A DNA stretch of 64,000 bases from Pseudomonas sp. LS.1a. Lineage in GTDB: Bacteria > Pseudomonadota > Gammaproteobacteria > Pseudomonadales > Pseudomonadaceae. Shown piece after piece: positions 27,459 to 35,952 of this stretch (its first letter is position 1; every line of letters begins with the position of its first letter). The DNA lies in the NCBI RefSeq assembly GCF_022533585.1, contig NZ_CP092827.1, forward strand, positions 1,962,001-2,026,000. The letters run 5' to 3'. The notes beneath the pieces are model-generated. The model was not told where the DNA came from. It searched no databases and saw only the letters and a list, made by a program, of their open reading frames with translations. Made by a program: the position numbers and the translations under genes.

Positions 27459-28538
27459 CTACAAGGCTTGCAGGCGTTCATGCAACCGCCCGGTGGCAAT
27501 CAGCTCCAGCAGCTCGTCGCCCAGCCGCTGGCTCTCGGCAATGGCCTTGTACCAGTAGCGCCTGCGCCCAGGCGCATCGCCCATGAAGCGCTTGAAGTCG
27601 TTGCGGTCGGGCAGCTTGCCGTAGGGCAGGGCCGCCAGGTACTGCGGCGAGGGGGTCATCAGCAGCACGTTCTGCAGGCGGGTAGCATCGCCCTTGCGCC
27701 ATGGCAGGGCCTTGTCGAACCAGCCGGGTACGACCTTGTCGGTGAAGTGCGGGTACAGCACCAGGTCGTCGCCGCGGTAGGGCAGGTCGAGGTGGTAGTC
27801 GAGCAGGCCGCCGTCGCGGTAGGTGCCTGCACCTGCACCGGGGATGTCTTTCACACCTTCCATGACCATAGGGATGGAACCGGAGGCGAGCAGGGCGTGG
27901 CGCAGGTTGGCCAGGTCCAGCGGCAGGCAGCGCGAGGGGAAGTCGGTCAGCGTGTCGAGCGGCGGCGCGGCGCGGCCGTCGTGCAGGATGATGCGCTCGA
28001 AGTGCCGGGCCAGGCGCGAACGGCCGAGCAGGTTGCTGGCGATCACCGAACCCAGGCCGAGGCCCAGGCGGCCGCGATGGTCGTGAGCAAGCTGGCCATG
28101 GCTCTTCACCACCAGGATGTTCAGGCGATAGTGTGGGTTGGCCAGCAACTGGCCGTCACGACCTTGCAGCAGGTCATCGAGCATGTGTTGGCAGCTGCGG
28201 CTGATTTCGGCAGGGGTGACGCCCTTGGCGAAATCCTGCTCGGTGTACAGCTCGCCCAGGCGACGGATGCCTGCAACCGGGTCTTCCAGGCAGGCACTGG
28301 CGAAGCGCCAGGCGCCGATCGAGGCACCGATCAGCGCACGCTGGCGTGGTGCCGACGGCAGCCATTCACCGAACAGCGCCAGGTCCAGGCCCTGGATGCC
28401 CAGCGGTTTCGGCCCGCCTGCCGCACCCGGCAGTACACCGACATCGGCCGCCTGCAGGCCGCGCTCGCGGATCTGCCGCATGGCTCGCTGGCCAGCCTTG
28501 AAGGTGAGGGCGGGATATTTGATGTGAATGGCGCTCAT
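27459..28538 (-). CDS. patatin-like phospholipase family protein
   Basis: A 359-residue serine hydrolase-like protein. The oxyanion-hole motif is GAAGGPKPLG, the nucleophile elbow is LIGASIGAWR (GxSxG) and the catalytic Asp lies in the YRDGGLLDYH motif (DGG). These are the three patatin signatures in the expected order. It has no signal peptide, so it is probably cytoplasmic and acts on lipids or acyl esters. The start MSAIHIKYPALTF at 28538 is preferred over an ATG ten codons upstream. No operon partner is evident. Confidence 0.82.
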   Translation of the reverse strand: MSAIHIKYPALTFKAGQRAMRQIRERGLQAADVGVLPGAAGGPKPLGIQGLDLALFGEWLPSAPRQRALIGASIGAWRFASACLEDPVAGIRRLGELYTEQDFAKGVTPAEISRSCQHMLDDLLQGRDGQLLANPHYRLNILVVKSHGQLAHDHRGRLGLGLGSVIASNLLGRSRLARHFERIILHDGRAAPPLDTLTDFPSRCLPLDLANLRHALLASGSIPMVMEGVKDIPGAGAGTYRDGGLLDYHLDLPYRGDDLVLYPHFTDKVVPGWFDKALPWRKGDATRLQNVLLMTPSPQYLAALPYGKLPDRNDFKRFMGDAPGRRRYWYKAIAESQRLGDELLELIATGRLHERLQAL

Positions 28539-28588
28539 GGCGGGACTCTTGGACGACAGACGGGTCATTATAGGGCTTCAGGCGAATA

Positions 28589-28680
28589 CCCTGTGGGAGC
28601 GGCTTTAGCCGCGAAGAAGCCAACGCGGTGGATGGCACCGGCTGCGCCGGTGTTCGCGGGTGAACCCGCTCCCACAGGGG
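28589..28680. repeat. composite REP pair with conserved spacer, copy 1
   Basis: A ggctttagcc-type unit on the left and a gggtgaaccc-type unit on the right are joined by a spacer (agccaacgcggtggatggcaccggctgcgccggtgt). The same spacer is found at 31438-31524 (inverted), 44745-44858 and 48353-48466. The spacer itself contains the hairpin caccggc-tgc-gccggtg. Confidence 0.88.
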
Positions 28681-28746
28681 GGCGCAGGATTGGGTGATGG
28701 CGAGACAGTAGCCTGACCTGCGCTATCATGCCGCCAGTTGTTTTCA

Positions 28747-28779
28747 GGTTGAATTAAGGACCGGTGGTTAATCTTAACC
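28747..28779 (+). promoter_or_regulatory. candidate response-regulator operator upstream of the PepSY/TCS operon
   Basis: The perfect inverted repeat ggttaa-tc-ttaacc (28766-28779) follows a related imperfect copy ggttgaattaaggacc (28747-28762), about 40-70 nt before the first PepSY gene. Tandem TTAA-containing boxes are common targets of OmpR-family regulators that control metal and membrane stress. Autoregulation by the operon's own regulator is likely but unproven. Confidence 0.5.
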
Positions 28780-28817
28780 CCGTAGACAACTTGTACAGTT
28801 CTCAGGAGAGAAGAACG

Positions 28818-29129
28818 ATGAAACCCTTGACTGCCCTGTTCACCGTCGCCGCCGCCCTTGCCCTGGGTGCCCATTCCGCCATCGCCAAGGATGTGCAGCC
28901 CGACGAAGTGGTCAAACTGGTCAACGCCAAGACCGTCAAGTCGCTGGACGAACTCAAGGCCGCCGCCGTGGCCAAGCACCCCGGCGCCACCGTCACCGAC
29001 TCCGAGCTTGAAGACGAGTACGGCCGCTACATCTACAAGGTCGAGCTGCGCGACACGCAGAACGTCGAATGGGACGTGGCGCTGGACGCCAGGACCGGTG
29101 AAGTGCTGAAGGACGAGCGGGATAACTGA
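28818..29129 (+). CDS. periplasmic PepSY-domain protein 1
   Basis: A 103-residue protein with a signal peptide (MKPLTALFTVAAALALGAHSAIA) and one PepSY domain (VVKLVNAKTVKSLDELKAAA...EDEYGRYIYKVELRDTQNVEWDVALDARTGEVLKDE). PepSY domains are found in periplasmic sensors and protease inhibitors. The stop overlaps the next start (TGATG), so it is coupled to the second PepSY gene and the two-component pair. It may detect or buffer a cation or peptide signal for the kinase. Confidence 0.88.
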   Translation: MKPLTALFTVAAALALGAHSAIAKDVQPDEVVKLVNAKTVKSLDELKAAAVAKHPGATVTDSELEDEYGRYIYKVELRDTQNVEWDVALDARTGEVLKDERDN

Positions 29130-29443
29130 TGATCCACCTACCGCGGCCGGCGCGCTACCTCGCGCTGGCGCTGCTGGCGGTCTGTTCCCTGGCCGTTGCC
29201 CGCGACCTTGACCAGGACGAAGCCCTGGAACTTCGCCAGAAGGGCATCATCCTGCCGCTCGAACATCTGCTGGAAACCGCCCTGGGGCGTCACCCCGGGG
29301 CGCGTCTGCTGGAGGCCGAGCTGGAAGAAGACGACGGTCGCTACGAATACGAAGTCGAGGTGCTGACGGCTGAAGGTGTGGTGCGCGAGATCAAGCTCGA
29401 CGCCAGCAGCGGTGCCCTGCTCAAAGACGAGGAAGACGACTGA
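29129..29443 (+). CDS. periplasmic PepSY-domain protein 2
   Basis: A 104-residue protein with a signal peptide (ending SLAVA) and a PepSY domain (LEHLLETALGRHPGARLLEAELEEDDGRYEYEVEVLTAEG...). It is very acidic at the C-terminus (LLKDEEDD). It looks like a divergent duplicate of the preceding gene. The stop is directly followed by the response regulator ATG, with no gap. The acidic surface could bind divalent cations; that is inference. Confidence 0.88.
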   Translation: MIHLPRPARYLALALLAVCSLAVARDLDQDEALELRQKGIILPLEHLLETALGRHPGARLLEAELEEDDGRYEYEVEVLTAEGVVREIKLDASSGALLKDEEDD

Positions 29444-30112
29444 ATGCGCCTGTTGCTTGTCGAGGACAATGTGCCGCTGGCCGATGAACTGACCGCCGGC
29501 CTGCAGCGCCAGGGCTACGCCGTGGACTGGCTGGCCGACGGCCGTGACGCGGTGTACCAGGGCCAGAGCGAACCTTACGACCTGATCATCCTGGACCTTG
29601 GCCTGCCAGGCTTGCCGGGCCTGGAGGTGCTGGCCCAGTGGCGCGCTGCAGGCCTGGTCACGCCGGTGTTGATCCTCACCGCCCGTGGCTCGTGGGCCGA
29701 GCGTATCGAAGGGCTGAAGGCCGGGGCCGATGACTACCTGAGCAAACCTTTCCACCCCGAAGAACTGCAGCTGCGCATCCAGGCGTTGTTGCGGCGTGCC
29801 CGTGGCCTGGCCAACCAGCCGACGCTGGAAGCGGCCGGCCTGCAACTGGACGAAAGCCGGCAATGCGTGAACCGTGACGGCGTGGATATCCAGCTGACCG
29901 CTGCCGAGTTTCGCCTGCTGCGTTACTTCATGTTGCATCCGCAACAGATCCTGTCCAAGAGTCACCTGGCCGAGCACCTCTACGACGGTGAAACCGAGCG
30001 CGACTCCAACGTGCTGGAGGTGCACGTCAACCACTTGCGGCGCAAGCTGGGCCGCAGCGTCATCGAGACCCGCCGCGGGCAAGGCTACATCTACGCCGGG
30101 AGCGTCGCGTGA
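29444..30112 (+). CDS. OmpR-family response regulator of the PepSY operon
   Basis: A 222-residue two-domain regulator. The receiver domain has acidic residues ED (7-8), phospho-acceptor Asp51 ([10 protein letters not shown]), Thr in LTARG and Lys in LSKPF. The C-terminal winged helix ends with the typical [18 protein letters not shown]...[11 protein letters not shown]. It overlaps the kinase gene by 4 nt. The PepSY-PepSY-regulator-kinase layout resembles the iron/calcium-responsive BqsRS (CarSR) locus of P. aeruginosa, but orthology is not established here. Confidence 0.92.
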   Translation: MRLLLVEDNVPLADELTAGLQRQGYAVDWLADGRDAVYQGQSEPYDLIILDLGLPGLPGLEVLAQWRAAGLVTPVLILTARGSWAERIEGLKAGADDYLSKPFHPEELQLRIQALLRRARGLANQPTLEAAGLQLDESRQCVNRDGVDIQLTAAEFRLLRYFMLHPQQILSKSHLAEHLYDGETERDSNVLEVHVNHLRRKLGRSVIETRRGQGYIYAGSVA

Positions 30113-31428
30113 AGTCGATCCAGGCGCGCCTGAGCCTGGGCCTGGTGGCGGTGCTGGTGGTGGTTGGCCTGGTGCTGGCACAGCTGACCTTGTGGTTGTT
30201 CGAGGTCGGCCTGCAGCGCTACCTGGAAAACGGCCTGCGCAAGGAAAGTGAAAACCTGCTGGTGGCCCTGGTGCGCGGGCCTTCCGGCCTGCAGCTGGAT
30301 GAGCGGCGGATCTCGGCCGCCTACCAGCGGCCGTTTTCCGGCTACTACTTCCGCATCGATTTCGATAAAGGCACCTGGCGTTCCCGCTCGCTGTGGGATC
30401 TGGATATGCCCAAGCCCGCCGTGCCGGGCCTTTCCGACAGCCACGAACTCGGCCCGGAAGGCCAGCAACTGCTGGCCCTGCGTGCCGACTACCGGCGCCT
30501 GGGCCAGGACATCTCGATCAGCGTGGCACAGGATTATTCGCCAGTACGCGAAGGTTTTCGGCGCCTGCAACAGATCGGCCTGGGCATGGGCCTGGTGGCG
30601 CTGATCCTGGTGCTGGTGTTGCAGCGCATCACCGTGACCCGCTCGCTGCGGCCACTGGAGCGGGCACGCCAGCAGATCGCCCAGTTGCAGCAGGGCCAGC
30701 GCTCGCAGCTGGACGCCGAAGTGCCCAGCGAACTGGCGCCGCTGGTGGGGCAGATCAACCATTTGCTGAGCCATACCGAAGACAGCCTGCGCCGCTCGCG
30801 CAATGCCCTGGGCAACCTGGGCCACGCGCTGAAGACGCCGCTGGCGGTGTTGCTGAGCCTGGCCTCCAGCGAGCGCCTGAAGGACCTGCCAGAGGTTCGC
30901 GCGCAGCTGCGCGAGCAGCTGGAACAGATTCAGCAGCGCCTGGCGCGTGAGCTGAACCGTGCGCGGCTGGCGGGGGATGCGCTGCCAGGCGCGCAGTTCG
31001 ATTGCGATGTCGAGCTGCCGGGGTTGCTGGGGACGCTGGGCATGATCCATGGCGAGGGCCTGCTGCTGGCCAGGGATGTGCCGCCCGGGCTGCTGCTGCC
31101 GTGGGACCGCGAGGATTTCCTGGAACTGCTCGGCAACCTGCTGGACAACGCCTGCAAGTGGGCCGACAGCGAGGTGCGACTGGGTATTGCGCCGAGTGCC
31201 GAGGGCTACCAGGTGTGGGTCGATGACGATGGCCCCGGTATCCCCGAGAGCCAGCGGCAACAGGTGCTGGAGCGCGGTTCGCGGCTGGACGAGCAGGTTG
31301 ACGGGCACGGCCTTGGCCTGGGCATCGTGCGCGACATCGTCGAGGCCTGGGGCGGGCGCCTGGCGCTGCAGGATAGCCCCTTGGGCGGGTTGCGGGTAAG
31401 CATCGACTTGCCGCGCAAGGCTCGATAA
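30109..31428 (+). CDS. sensor histidine kinase of the PepSY operon
   Basis: A 439-residue membrane kinase. It has two transmembrane helices (about 9-31 and 158-178), with a periplasmic sensor of about 125 residues between them, and a HAMP-like linker. The kinase core shows His239 in [13 protein letters not shown], the N box [10 protein letters not shown], the D box VDDDGPGIP and [18 protein letters not shown]. The GHALKTPL H box is the PhoQ/QseC-like variant. The periplasmic domain lacks a clear RExxE iron motif (RKESE is the nearest), so Fe(II) sensing as in BqsS is not supported by the motif. Confidence 0.92.
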   Translation: MKSIQARLSLGLVAVLVVVGLVLAQLTLWLFEVGLQRYLENGLRKESENLLVALVRGPSGLQLDERRISAAYQRPFSGYYFRIDFDKGTWRSRSLWDLDMPKPAVPGLSDSHELGPEGQQLLALRADYRRLGQDISISVAQDYSPVREGFRRLQQIGLGMGLVALILVLVLQRITVTRSLRPLERARQQIAQLQQGQRSQLDAEVPSELAPLVGQINHLLSHTEDSLRRSRNALGNLGHALKTPLAVLLSLASSERLKDLPEVRAQLREQLEQIQQRLARELNRARLAGDALPGAQFDCDVELPGLLGTLGMIHGEGLLLARDVPPGLLLPWDREDFLELLGNLLDNACKWADSEVRLGIAPSAEGYQVWVDDDGPGIPESQRQQVLERGSRLDEQVDGHGLGLGIVRDIVEAWGGRLALQDSPLGGLRVSIDLPRKAR

Positions 31429-31437
31429 CGTCGGGGC

Positions 31438-31524
31438 CCTGTGGGAGCGGGTTTACCCGCGAACACCGGCGCAGCCGGTGCCATGCACCGTGTTGGATTC
31501 TTCGCGGGTGAACCCGCTCCCACA
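31438..31524. repeat. composite REP pair with conserved spacer, copy 2 (inverted)
   Basis: Same spacer as at 28589-28680 but in the opposite orientation (gaacaccggcgcagccggtgccatgcaccgtgttggattc). Both REP units are of the gggt..accc type. With copy 1 it brackets the PepSY/two-component operon. Confidence 0.88.
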
Positions 31525-31560
31525 AGTTGCGCGGCGCGCCTGAGAAATGTGCTGGCCATA

Positions 31561-31737
31561 TCACCACTGCAAAAAAATTGCAGTACAGGCGCATTTTTTT
31601 GAATTGGCCCAATCTCACCCCGCCCGGCAAACTCCCCCCACGAAACCCTGCGGTTTCCATCTCTCCACGGACGGAGCCCCTTGTGCTATTGCAACCGCAA
31701 TACGAGGCCCAGGCCAACTCGGATGGGCTTTCTTTTT
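31561..31737 (+). ncRNA. possible leader RNA or small RNA upstream of the HPP/CBS gene
   Basis: The 240 nt between the REP and the HPP/CBS ATG contain no gene but several stems: ctgc-aaaaaaatt-gcag (31566-31583), attgc-aacc-gcaat (31688-31701), and a terminator-like hairpin (aggccca 31705-31711 with tgggctt 31724-31730) followed by TCTTTTT. A terminator before the start codon suggests an attenuated leader or a separate small RNA. I could not match it to a known riboswitch class. Confidence 0.35.
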
Positions 31738-31769
31738 AACCAGAAAAACCACAGATTCCGATTACCTAC

Positions 31770-32924
31770 ATGTCTGCCTCGCGTTCCGAAAGTCGTCTGC
31801 AGCGGCTGTTGCCAGCGCCCCTGAATATTCCCCCCAAAGAATGGTTGCGTGCCGGTATCGGCGCGCTGCTCGGCCTGTTCCTCGCCGGCTGGCTGACCAG
31901 CATGGCCTATGGCCCCGGCATCGCCTTGCACCTGCTCGGCCCGCTGGCGGCTTCGGCCGTACTGGTGTTCGCCGTGCACTCCGGCCCGTTGGCCCAGCCC
32001 TGGCCTGTGCTGGGCAGCTACGCAGTGGCCGGCGTGGTCGGCCTGGCCATGCGTCAGGGCTTCGGCCCGGAACTGTGGGTGGCTGCCGTCGCCCTGGGCA
32101 TCTCGATCCTGGTGATGTGCCTGCTGCGCTGCCTGCACCCACCGGGTGGCGGGGTGGCGGTGAGTGCGGTGCTGGCCGACGCGGGGCTGACCGCCATGGG
32201 CGACCACCTGCTGGAGCCGGTGCTGCTCAACGCGCTGATCCTGGTAACGGTGGCGATCCTCTACAACCGCCTCACCGGCGTGCGCTACCCGAAAAGCGTG
32301 GTGCCGCGCAGGGACCTGCACCACACCCATGACCCGCTGCCCAGCGAGCGGGTTGGCATCCGCGGGGAAGACCTGGACCAGGCCCTGGAAGAACTGGGCG
32401 AGTTCGTCGACGTCACCCGTGACGAACTGGAACGCATCATCCTGGCCACCGAGCAACACGCCCTGCAGCGCAGCCTCGGCGGCATCACGGCCGCGTCGGT
32501 GATGTCCCGCGACGTGCAGTTTGCCACGCCCGATACCACCCTGGAGCAGGCCTGGAAGATGCTGGCCAGCCACCACCTGAAAACCCTGCCGGTGCTGCAA
32601 CAGGGCAAGCTGGTGGGCATCGTCAGCCTCAGCGACCTGGTCGGCCCGGCCATGCAGCGTGGCCGCTTCGGTTGGCGCGGGTTGTTCGGCCGCAAGGTGG
32701 TGCGCATGGAGCAAGTGATGAGCCGCCGGGTAATCAGCGTCAGCAGCCAGCATCCGCTGGAGCGCTTGCTGCCATTGCTGTGCGAGCAGGGCCTGCATTG
32801 CCTGCCGGTGCTCGATGCCGACCAGTTGGTGGGGGTGATCACTCAGACCGACCTGATCGCCGGCCTCAAGCGCCAGCTGCTCAGCAAAGCCGAGGTTTCA
32901 GATAACCGGGTCCCAGCGTTGTGA
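31770..32924 (+). CDS. HPP-family membrane protein with two CBS domains
   Basis: A 384-residue protein with an N-terminal HPP domain (about residues 25-175): four hydrophobic helices and the family signature LRCLHPPGGGVAVSAVL. A linker is followed by a Bateman pair of CBS domains (about 245-300, VMSRDVQFATPDTTLEQAWKML, and 315-375, VMSRRVISVSSQHPLERLLPLL). HPP proteins are thought to be transporters (nitrite in cyanobacteria and plastids), and CBS pairs usually sense adenosine nucleotides. The substrate here is unknown. The 3' end overlaps the convergent LysR gene by 27 nt. Confidence 0.88.
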   Translation: MSASRSESRLQRLLPAPLNIPPKEWLRAGIGALLGLFLAGWLTSMAYGPGIALHLLGPLAASAVLVFAVHSGPLAQPWPVLGSYAVAGVVGLAMRQGFGPELWVAAVALGISILVMCLLRCLHPPGGGVAVSAVLADAGLTAMGDHLLEPVLLNALILVTVAILYNRLTGVRYPKSVVPRRDLHHTHDPLPSERVGIRGEDLDQALEELGEFVDVTRDELERIILATEQHALQRSLGGITAASVMSRDVQFATPDTTLEQAWKMLASHHLKTLPVLQQGKLVGIVSLSDLVGPAMQRGRFGWRGLFGRKVVRMEQVMSRRVISVSSQHPLERLLPLLCEQGLHCLPVLDADQLVGVITQTDLIAGLKRQLLSKAEVSDNRVPAL

Positions 32925-33764
32925 CCAGTCGCTGGCGCCGGCGGCCACCAGCCGGCGCAGGATGGCGAAGGCCTGTTGCAGGGCTTCGCTGTCGCGTTTG
33001 CGCGGGTACACCAGGAAGGTCGGGTAGGTGAACTCTGGTGCCTGCGGTACCCGCTCGAACACCCCGCAGTCCAGATAGGCCTGCACCACCCGCGTGCGGA
33101 AGTAGCCACTGCCGCCCTGGTCGAGTATGAACTGCAAGGCCAAAGGGCCCAGGTTGAAGCTCAGCGCCGGGCGCGCACAGTCGGGCAGGGCGGCATCGTG
33201 CTGGCGACGGAAGGCCTCGCCCCAGTCGATATAGATGTACGGGTCTGGCTGGTCGACCCGGCGCACACGTATCAGCTTCTCCTCCATCAACTGCTCCACC
33301 TGCAGGCCCGGACCGTAGGTCGGCTGGTAGACCAGCGCGGCGTCCAGCAGGCCCATCTCGACCTTGCGCAGCAGCGATTCGCCGTCGCTCACCTCGCTGC
33401 GGATGGCATGGCTGGGCAGCTCGCGGTGCAGGGCACTGACCCAGTCGAGCATCATCGGGTTGCCCAGGCTCACCTCACCGCCCACGTGCAGCACTTGCTG
33501 GCAGCCTTCGGGCAGCGGCAGGTCGCGGCGCGCCGCTTCCCAGGTTTGTACCATCTGGTTGGCGTAACTGACGAATGCCTCGCCATCGCTGGTCAGGCTG
33601 GCGCCGTTACGGCTACGCACGAACAGCTGACAGCCCAGTTGCTGCTCCAGGCGCTGCACCCGTGCGGTGATCGCCGTCTGGGACACGAACAGGCGTTCGG
33701 CGGCGGCGACCAGGCTGCCGCAACGCACGATTTCCAGGAAGGTACGGGCCTGATCGATGTCCAT
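32898..33764 (-). CDS. LysR-type regulator divergent from prpE
   Basis: A 288-residue LysR-family protein. Its N-terminal HTH is MDIDQARTFLEIVRCGSLVAAAERLFVSQTAITARVQRLE, followed by a substrate-binding effector domain. It is transcribed away from prpE, from a 172-nt gap that holds a perfect palindrome, so prpE is the most likely target. The inducer is unknown. It is distinct from the GntR regulator of the prpBCD operon, which implies separate control of propionate activation. Confidence 0.88.
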   Translation of the reverse strand: MDIDQARTFLEIVRCGSLVAAAERLFVSQTAITARVQRLEQQLGCQLFVRSRNGASLTSDGEAFVSYANQMVQTWEAARRDLPLPEGCQQVLHVGGEVSLGNPMMLDWVSALHRELPSHAIRSEVSDGESLLRKVEMGLLDAALVYQPTYGPGLQVEQLMEEKLIRVRRVDQPDPYIYIDWGEAFRRQHDAALPDCARPALSFNLGPLALQFILDQGGSGYFRTRVVQAYLDCGVFERVPQAPEFTYPTFLVYPRKRDSEALQQAFAILRRLVAAGASDWSQRWDPVI

Positions 33765-33827
33765 GAGCTGCTCGGTGGCTGAAGGGGTGGCCTATTCTAG
33801 AAGCTTTGCACCGTTGTGGGGCGTTCT

Positions 33828-33841
33828 CTGCAAATTTGCAG
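33828..33841. promoter_or_regulatory. perfect palindrome between the LysR gene and prpE, candidate operator
   Basis: ctgcaaatttgcag is a perfect 14-bp palindrome in the middle of the divergent intergenic region, 64 nt from the LysR start and 96 nt from the prpE start. A half-site (tttgca) occurs at 33805-33810. LysR-type activators normally bind dyads in this position. Confidence 0.6.
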
Positions 33842-33936
33842 GTCGGTTGTGACTTTAGTCCCATGGCGGCGCGGGTGTAGCGGTCCATACTCAAGTTTCG
33901 CCCTTCAATAACAACAAGTACCGGGTTTCCTACGAT

Positions 33937-35826
33937 ATGAGCTACCAGCACAGCTACGCCCATTCCATTTCCGACCCTGCCGCGTTCTGGGCGGAACAGG
34001 CCGCACGCCTGGCCTGGCACCGCAAGCCTGCCCTCACGCTGCAAGACAATGTCGACGGCACCCACCGCTGGTTTGCCGATGGCCGCCTGAACAGCTGCTA
34101 CCTGGCCCTCGATCACCAGATCGAGCAGGGCCGTGGCGAGCAGTTGGCGCTGATCTACGATTCGCCGGTGACCGGCGTACAGCAGGCCTACACTTACCAT
34201 CAGCTGCGTGACGAAGTGGCGCGTCTGGCCGGTTTGTTGCGCCAGCTGGGGGTGAACAAGGGCGATGGCGTGATCATCTACATGCCCATGGTGCCGCAGG
34301 CGGCCATGGCCATGCTGGCCTGCGCGCGGATTGGCGCAGTGCACTCGGTGGTGTTCGGTGGCTTTGCCGCCAACGAGCTGGCCTTGCGCATCGACGATGC
34401 CCGGCCGACGCTGCTGCTGACGGCGTCCTGCGGGCTGGAGTTCGACCGGGTAATCGAATACAAGCCGCTGGTCGACCGAGCCCTGCAACTGGCCCGCCAC
34501 CAGCCGCGCAACGTGCTGGTGCTGCAGCGGCCGCAGGCGCGTGCCCAGTTGCAGCCAGGCCGTGACCTGGACTGGCAGGCGGCATTGGCCAAGGCCGAGC
34601 CGGTGCCACCGGTGGAACTGGATGCGGGCGACCCGCTGTACATCATGTATACCTCTGGCACCACCGGCAAACCCAAGGGCATCGTGCGGGAAAACGGCGG
34701 CAATGCCGTGGCACTGTGCTACGCCATGCGCCATATCTACGGCATGCAGGCCGGTGATGTGTGGTGGGGCATATCCGACGTGGGCTGGGTGGTTGGCCAT
34801 TCACTGATCGTCTATGGGCCGCTGATGAGCGGCTGCACCACGGTCTTCTACGAAGGCAAGCCGATCCGTACCCCGGATGCCTCGGCCTACTGGCGGGTGG
34901 TGGAGCAATACAAGGTCAACGCGTTGTTCTGCGCGCCCACCGCCATGCGCGCCATCCGCAAGGAAGACCCGGAGGGTGAGCTGATCCGCAAGCACGACCT
35001 GAGCTCGCTGCGCCAGTTGTTCCTGGCGGGCGAAAAACTGGATTCCAGCACCCACGAATGGCTGGAACGGGTCAGTGGCAAGCCGGTGCACGACCATTGG
35101 TGGCAGACCGAGACCGGCTGGCCGGTCACCGCGCCCTGTGTGGGGCTGGAAGGCAGCGCGGCGAAGCCGGGGTCGAGCAACCGGGCGGTGCCGGGCTATA
35201 ACGTGTGCGTGCTGGATGACGAGGGCCACTTGCTGGGGCCTAACCACCAGGGCTCGATCGTCATCGCCCTGCCATTGCCGCCCGGGTGCAGCCAGACGCT
35301 GTGGGGCGACCACGAGCGTTACCTGCAGGCTTACCTGCGTACCTACCCGGGGTATTACCACACCGGCGATGGCGGCTATCTGGACGAAGACGGCTTCGTC
35401 TACATCATGGGGCGCACGGATGACGTGATCAACGTGTCCGGGCACCGGCTGTCCACCGGCGAGATGGAGGACCTGGTGGCGCGCCATCCGGCGGTGGCCG
35501 AGTGCGCGGTGATTGGCGTGCATGACGAGATCAAGGGGCAGGTGCCGTTGGCCCTGGTGGTGCTCAAGGATGGCGAGGGCATTGCCGAAGCGCAGCTGCT
35601 GGTGGACCTGGTGGGCAGCGTGCGCGAGGAGATTGGCGCATTGGCGTGCTTCAACCGGGTGCGGCTGGTGAAGCGCTTGCCCAAGACCCGCTCCGGGAAG
35701 ATTCTGCGGGCGGTGCTGCGCAAGATTGCCGACGGGCAGGACTATGTACCGCCTTCGACCCTGGATGACCCGGCGGTGCTGGGGGAGATCGAGGCGGTGC
35801 TGGCGGATTTGCCCAGGGCGGGTTGA
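33937..35826 (+). CDS. prpE: PrpE, propionyl-CoA synthetase
   Basis: A 629-residue AMP-forming acyl-CoA synthetase that activates propionate to propionyl-CoA for PrpC. Motifs: P-loop YTSGTTGKPKG, VSDVGWVVGH-like ISDVGWVVGHSL, WWQTETGWP, GRTDDVINVSGHRLSTGEME and the acetylatable Lys in LPKTRSGKILR. The segments FGGFAANELALRIDDARP and YNVCVLDDEGHLL follow PrpE rather than AcsA. It lies about 11 kb from the prpBCD genes rather than inside the operon. Confidence 0.93.
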   Translation: MSYQHSYAHSISDPAAFWAEQAARLAWHRKPALTLQDNVDGTHRWFADGRLNSCYLALDHQIEQGRGEQLALIYDSPVTGVQQAYTYHQLRDEVARLAGLLRQLGVNKGDGVIIYMPMVPQAAMAMLACARIGAVHSVVFGGFAANELALRIDDARPTLLLTASCGLEFDRVIEYKPLVDRALQLARHQPRNVLVLQRPQARAQLQPGRDLDWQAALAKAEPVPPVELDAGDPLYIMYTSGTTGKPKGIVRENGGNAVALCYAMRHIYGMQAGDVWWGISDVGWVVGHSLIVYGPLMSGCTTVFYEGKPIRTPDASAYWRVVEQYKVNALFCAPTAMRAIRKEDPEGELIRKHDLSSLRQLFLAGEKLDSSTHEWLERVSGKPVHDHWWQTETGWPVTAPCVGLEGSAAKPGSSNRAVPGYNVCVLDDEGHLLGPNHQGSIVIALPLPPGCSQTLWGDHERYLQAYLRTYPGYYHTGDGGYLDEDGFVYIMGRTDDVINVSGHRLSTGEMEDLVARHPAVAECAVIGVHDEIKGQVPLALVVLKDGEGIAEAQLLVDLVGSVREEIGALACFNRVRLVKRLPKTRSGKILRAVLRKIADGQDYVPPSTLDDPAVLGEIEAVLADLPRAG

Positions 35827-35837
35827 TGTTTTGACTT

Positions 35838-35937
35838 GCCGGCCTCTTCGCGGGTAAACCCGCTCCCACAGGTATTGCACAGCCCTCAAGGCCTGTGACA
35901 TCCCTGTGGGAGCGGGTTTACCCGCGAAGAGGCCGGC
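35838..35937. repeat. REP pair (gggtaaaccc centre)
   Basis: gccggcctcttcgcgggtaaacccgctcccaca and its complement at 35903-35937 form near-perfect facing units between the convergent prpE and zapE genes. Confidence 0.9.
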
Positions 35938-35952
35938 CCAGGCAATACAGTT

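Noticed and set aside
30109..31428. Assignment of the kinase as BqsS/CarS
   Set aside because: Operon layout is similar, but the periplasmic iron-binding RExxE motif is not seen, so I gave no gene symbol.
31640..31740. A guanidine (mini-ykkC) riboswitch, suggested by acgg and acgag motifs upstream of the HPP gene
   Set aside because: The motifs do not sit in paired hairpin loops with the consensus spacing. I kept only an unspecific leader RNA call.
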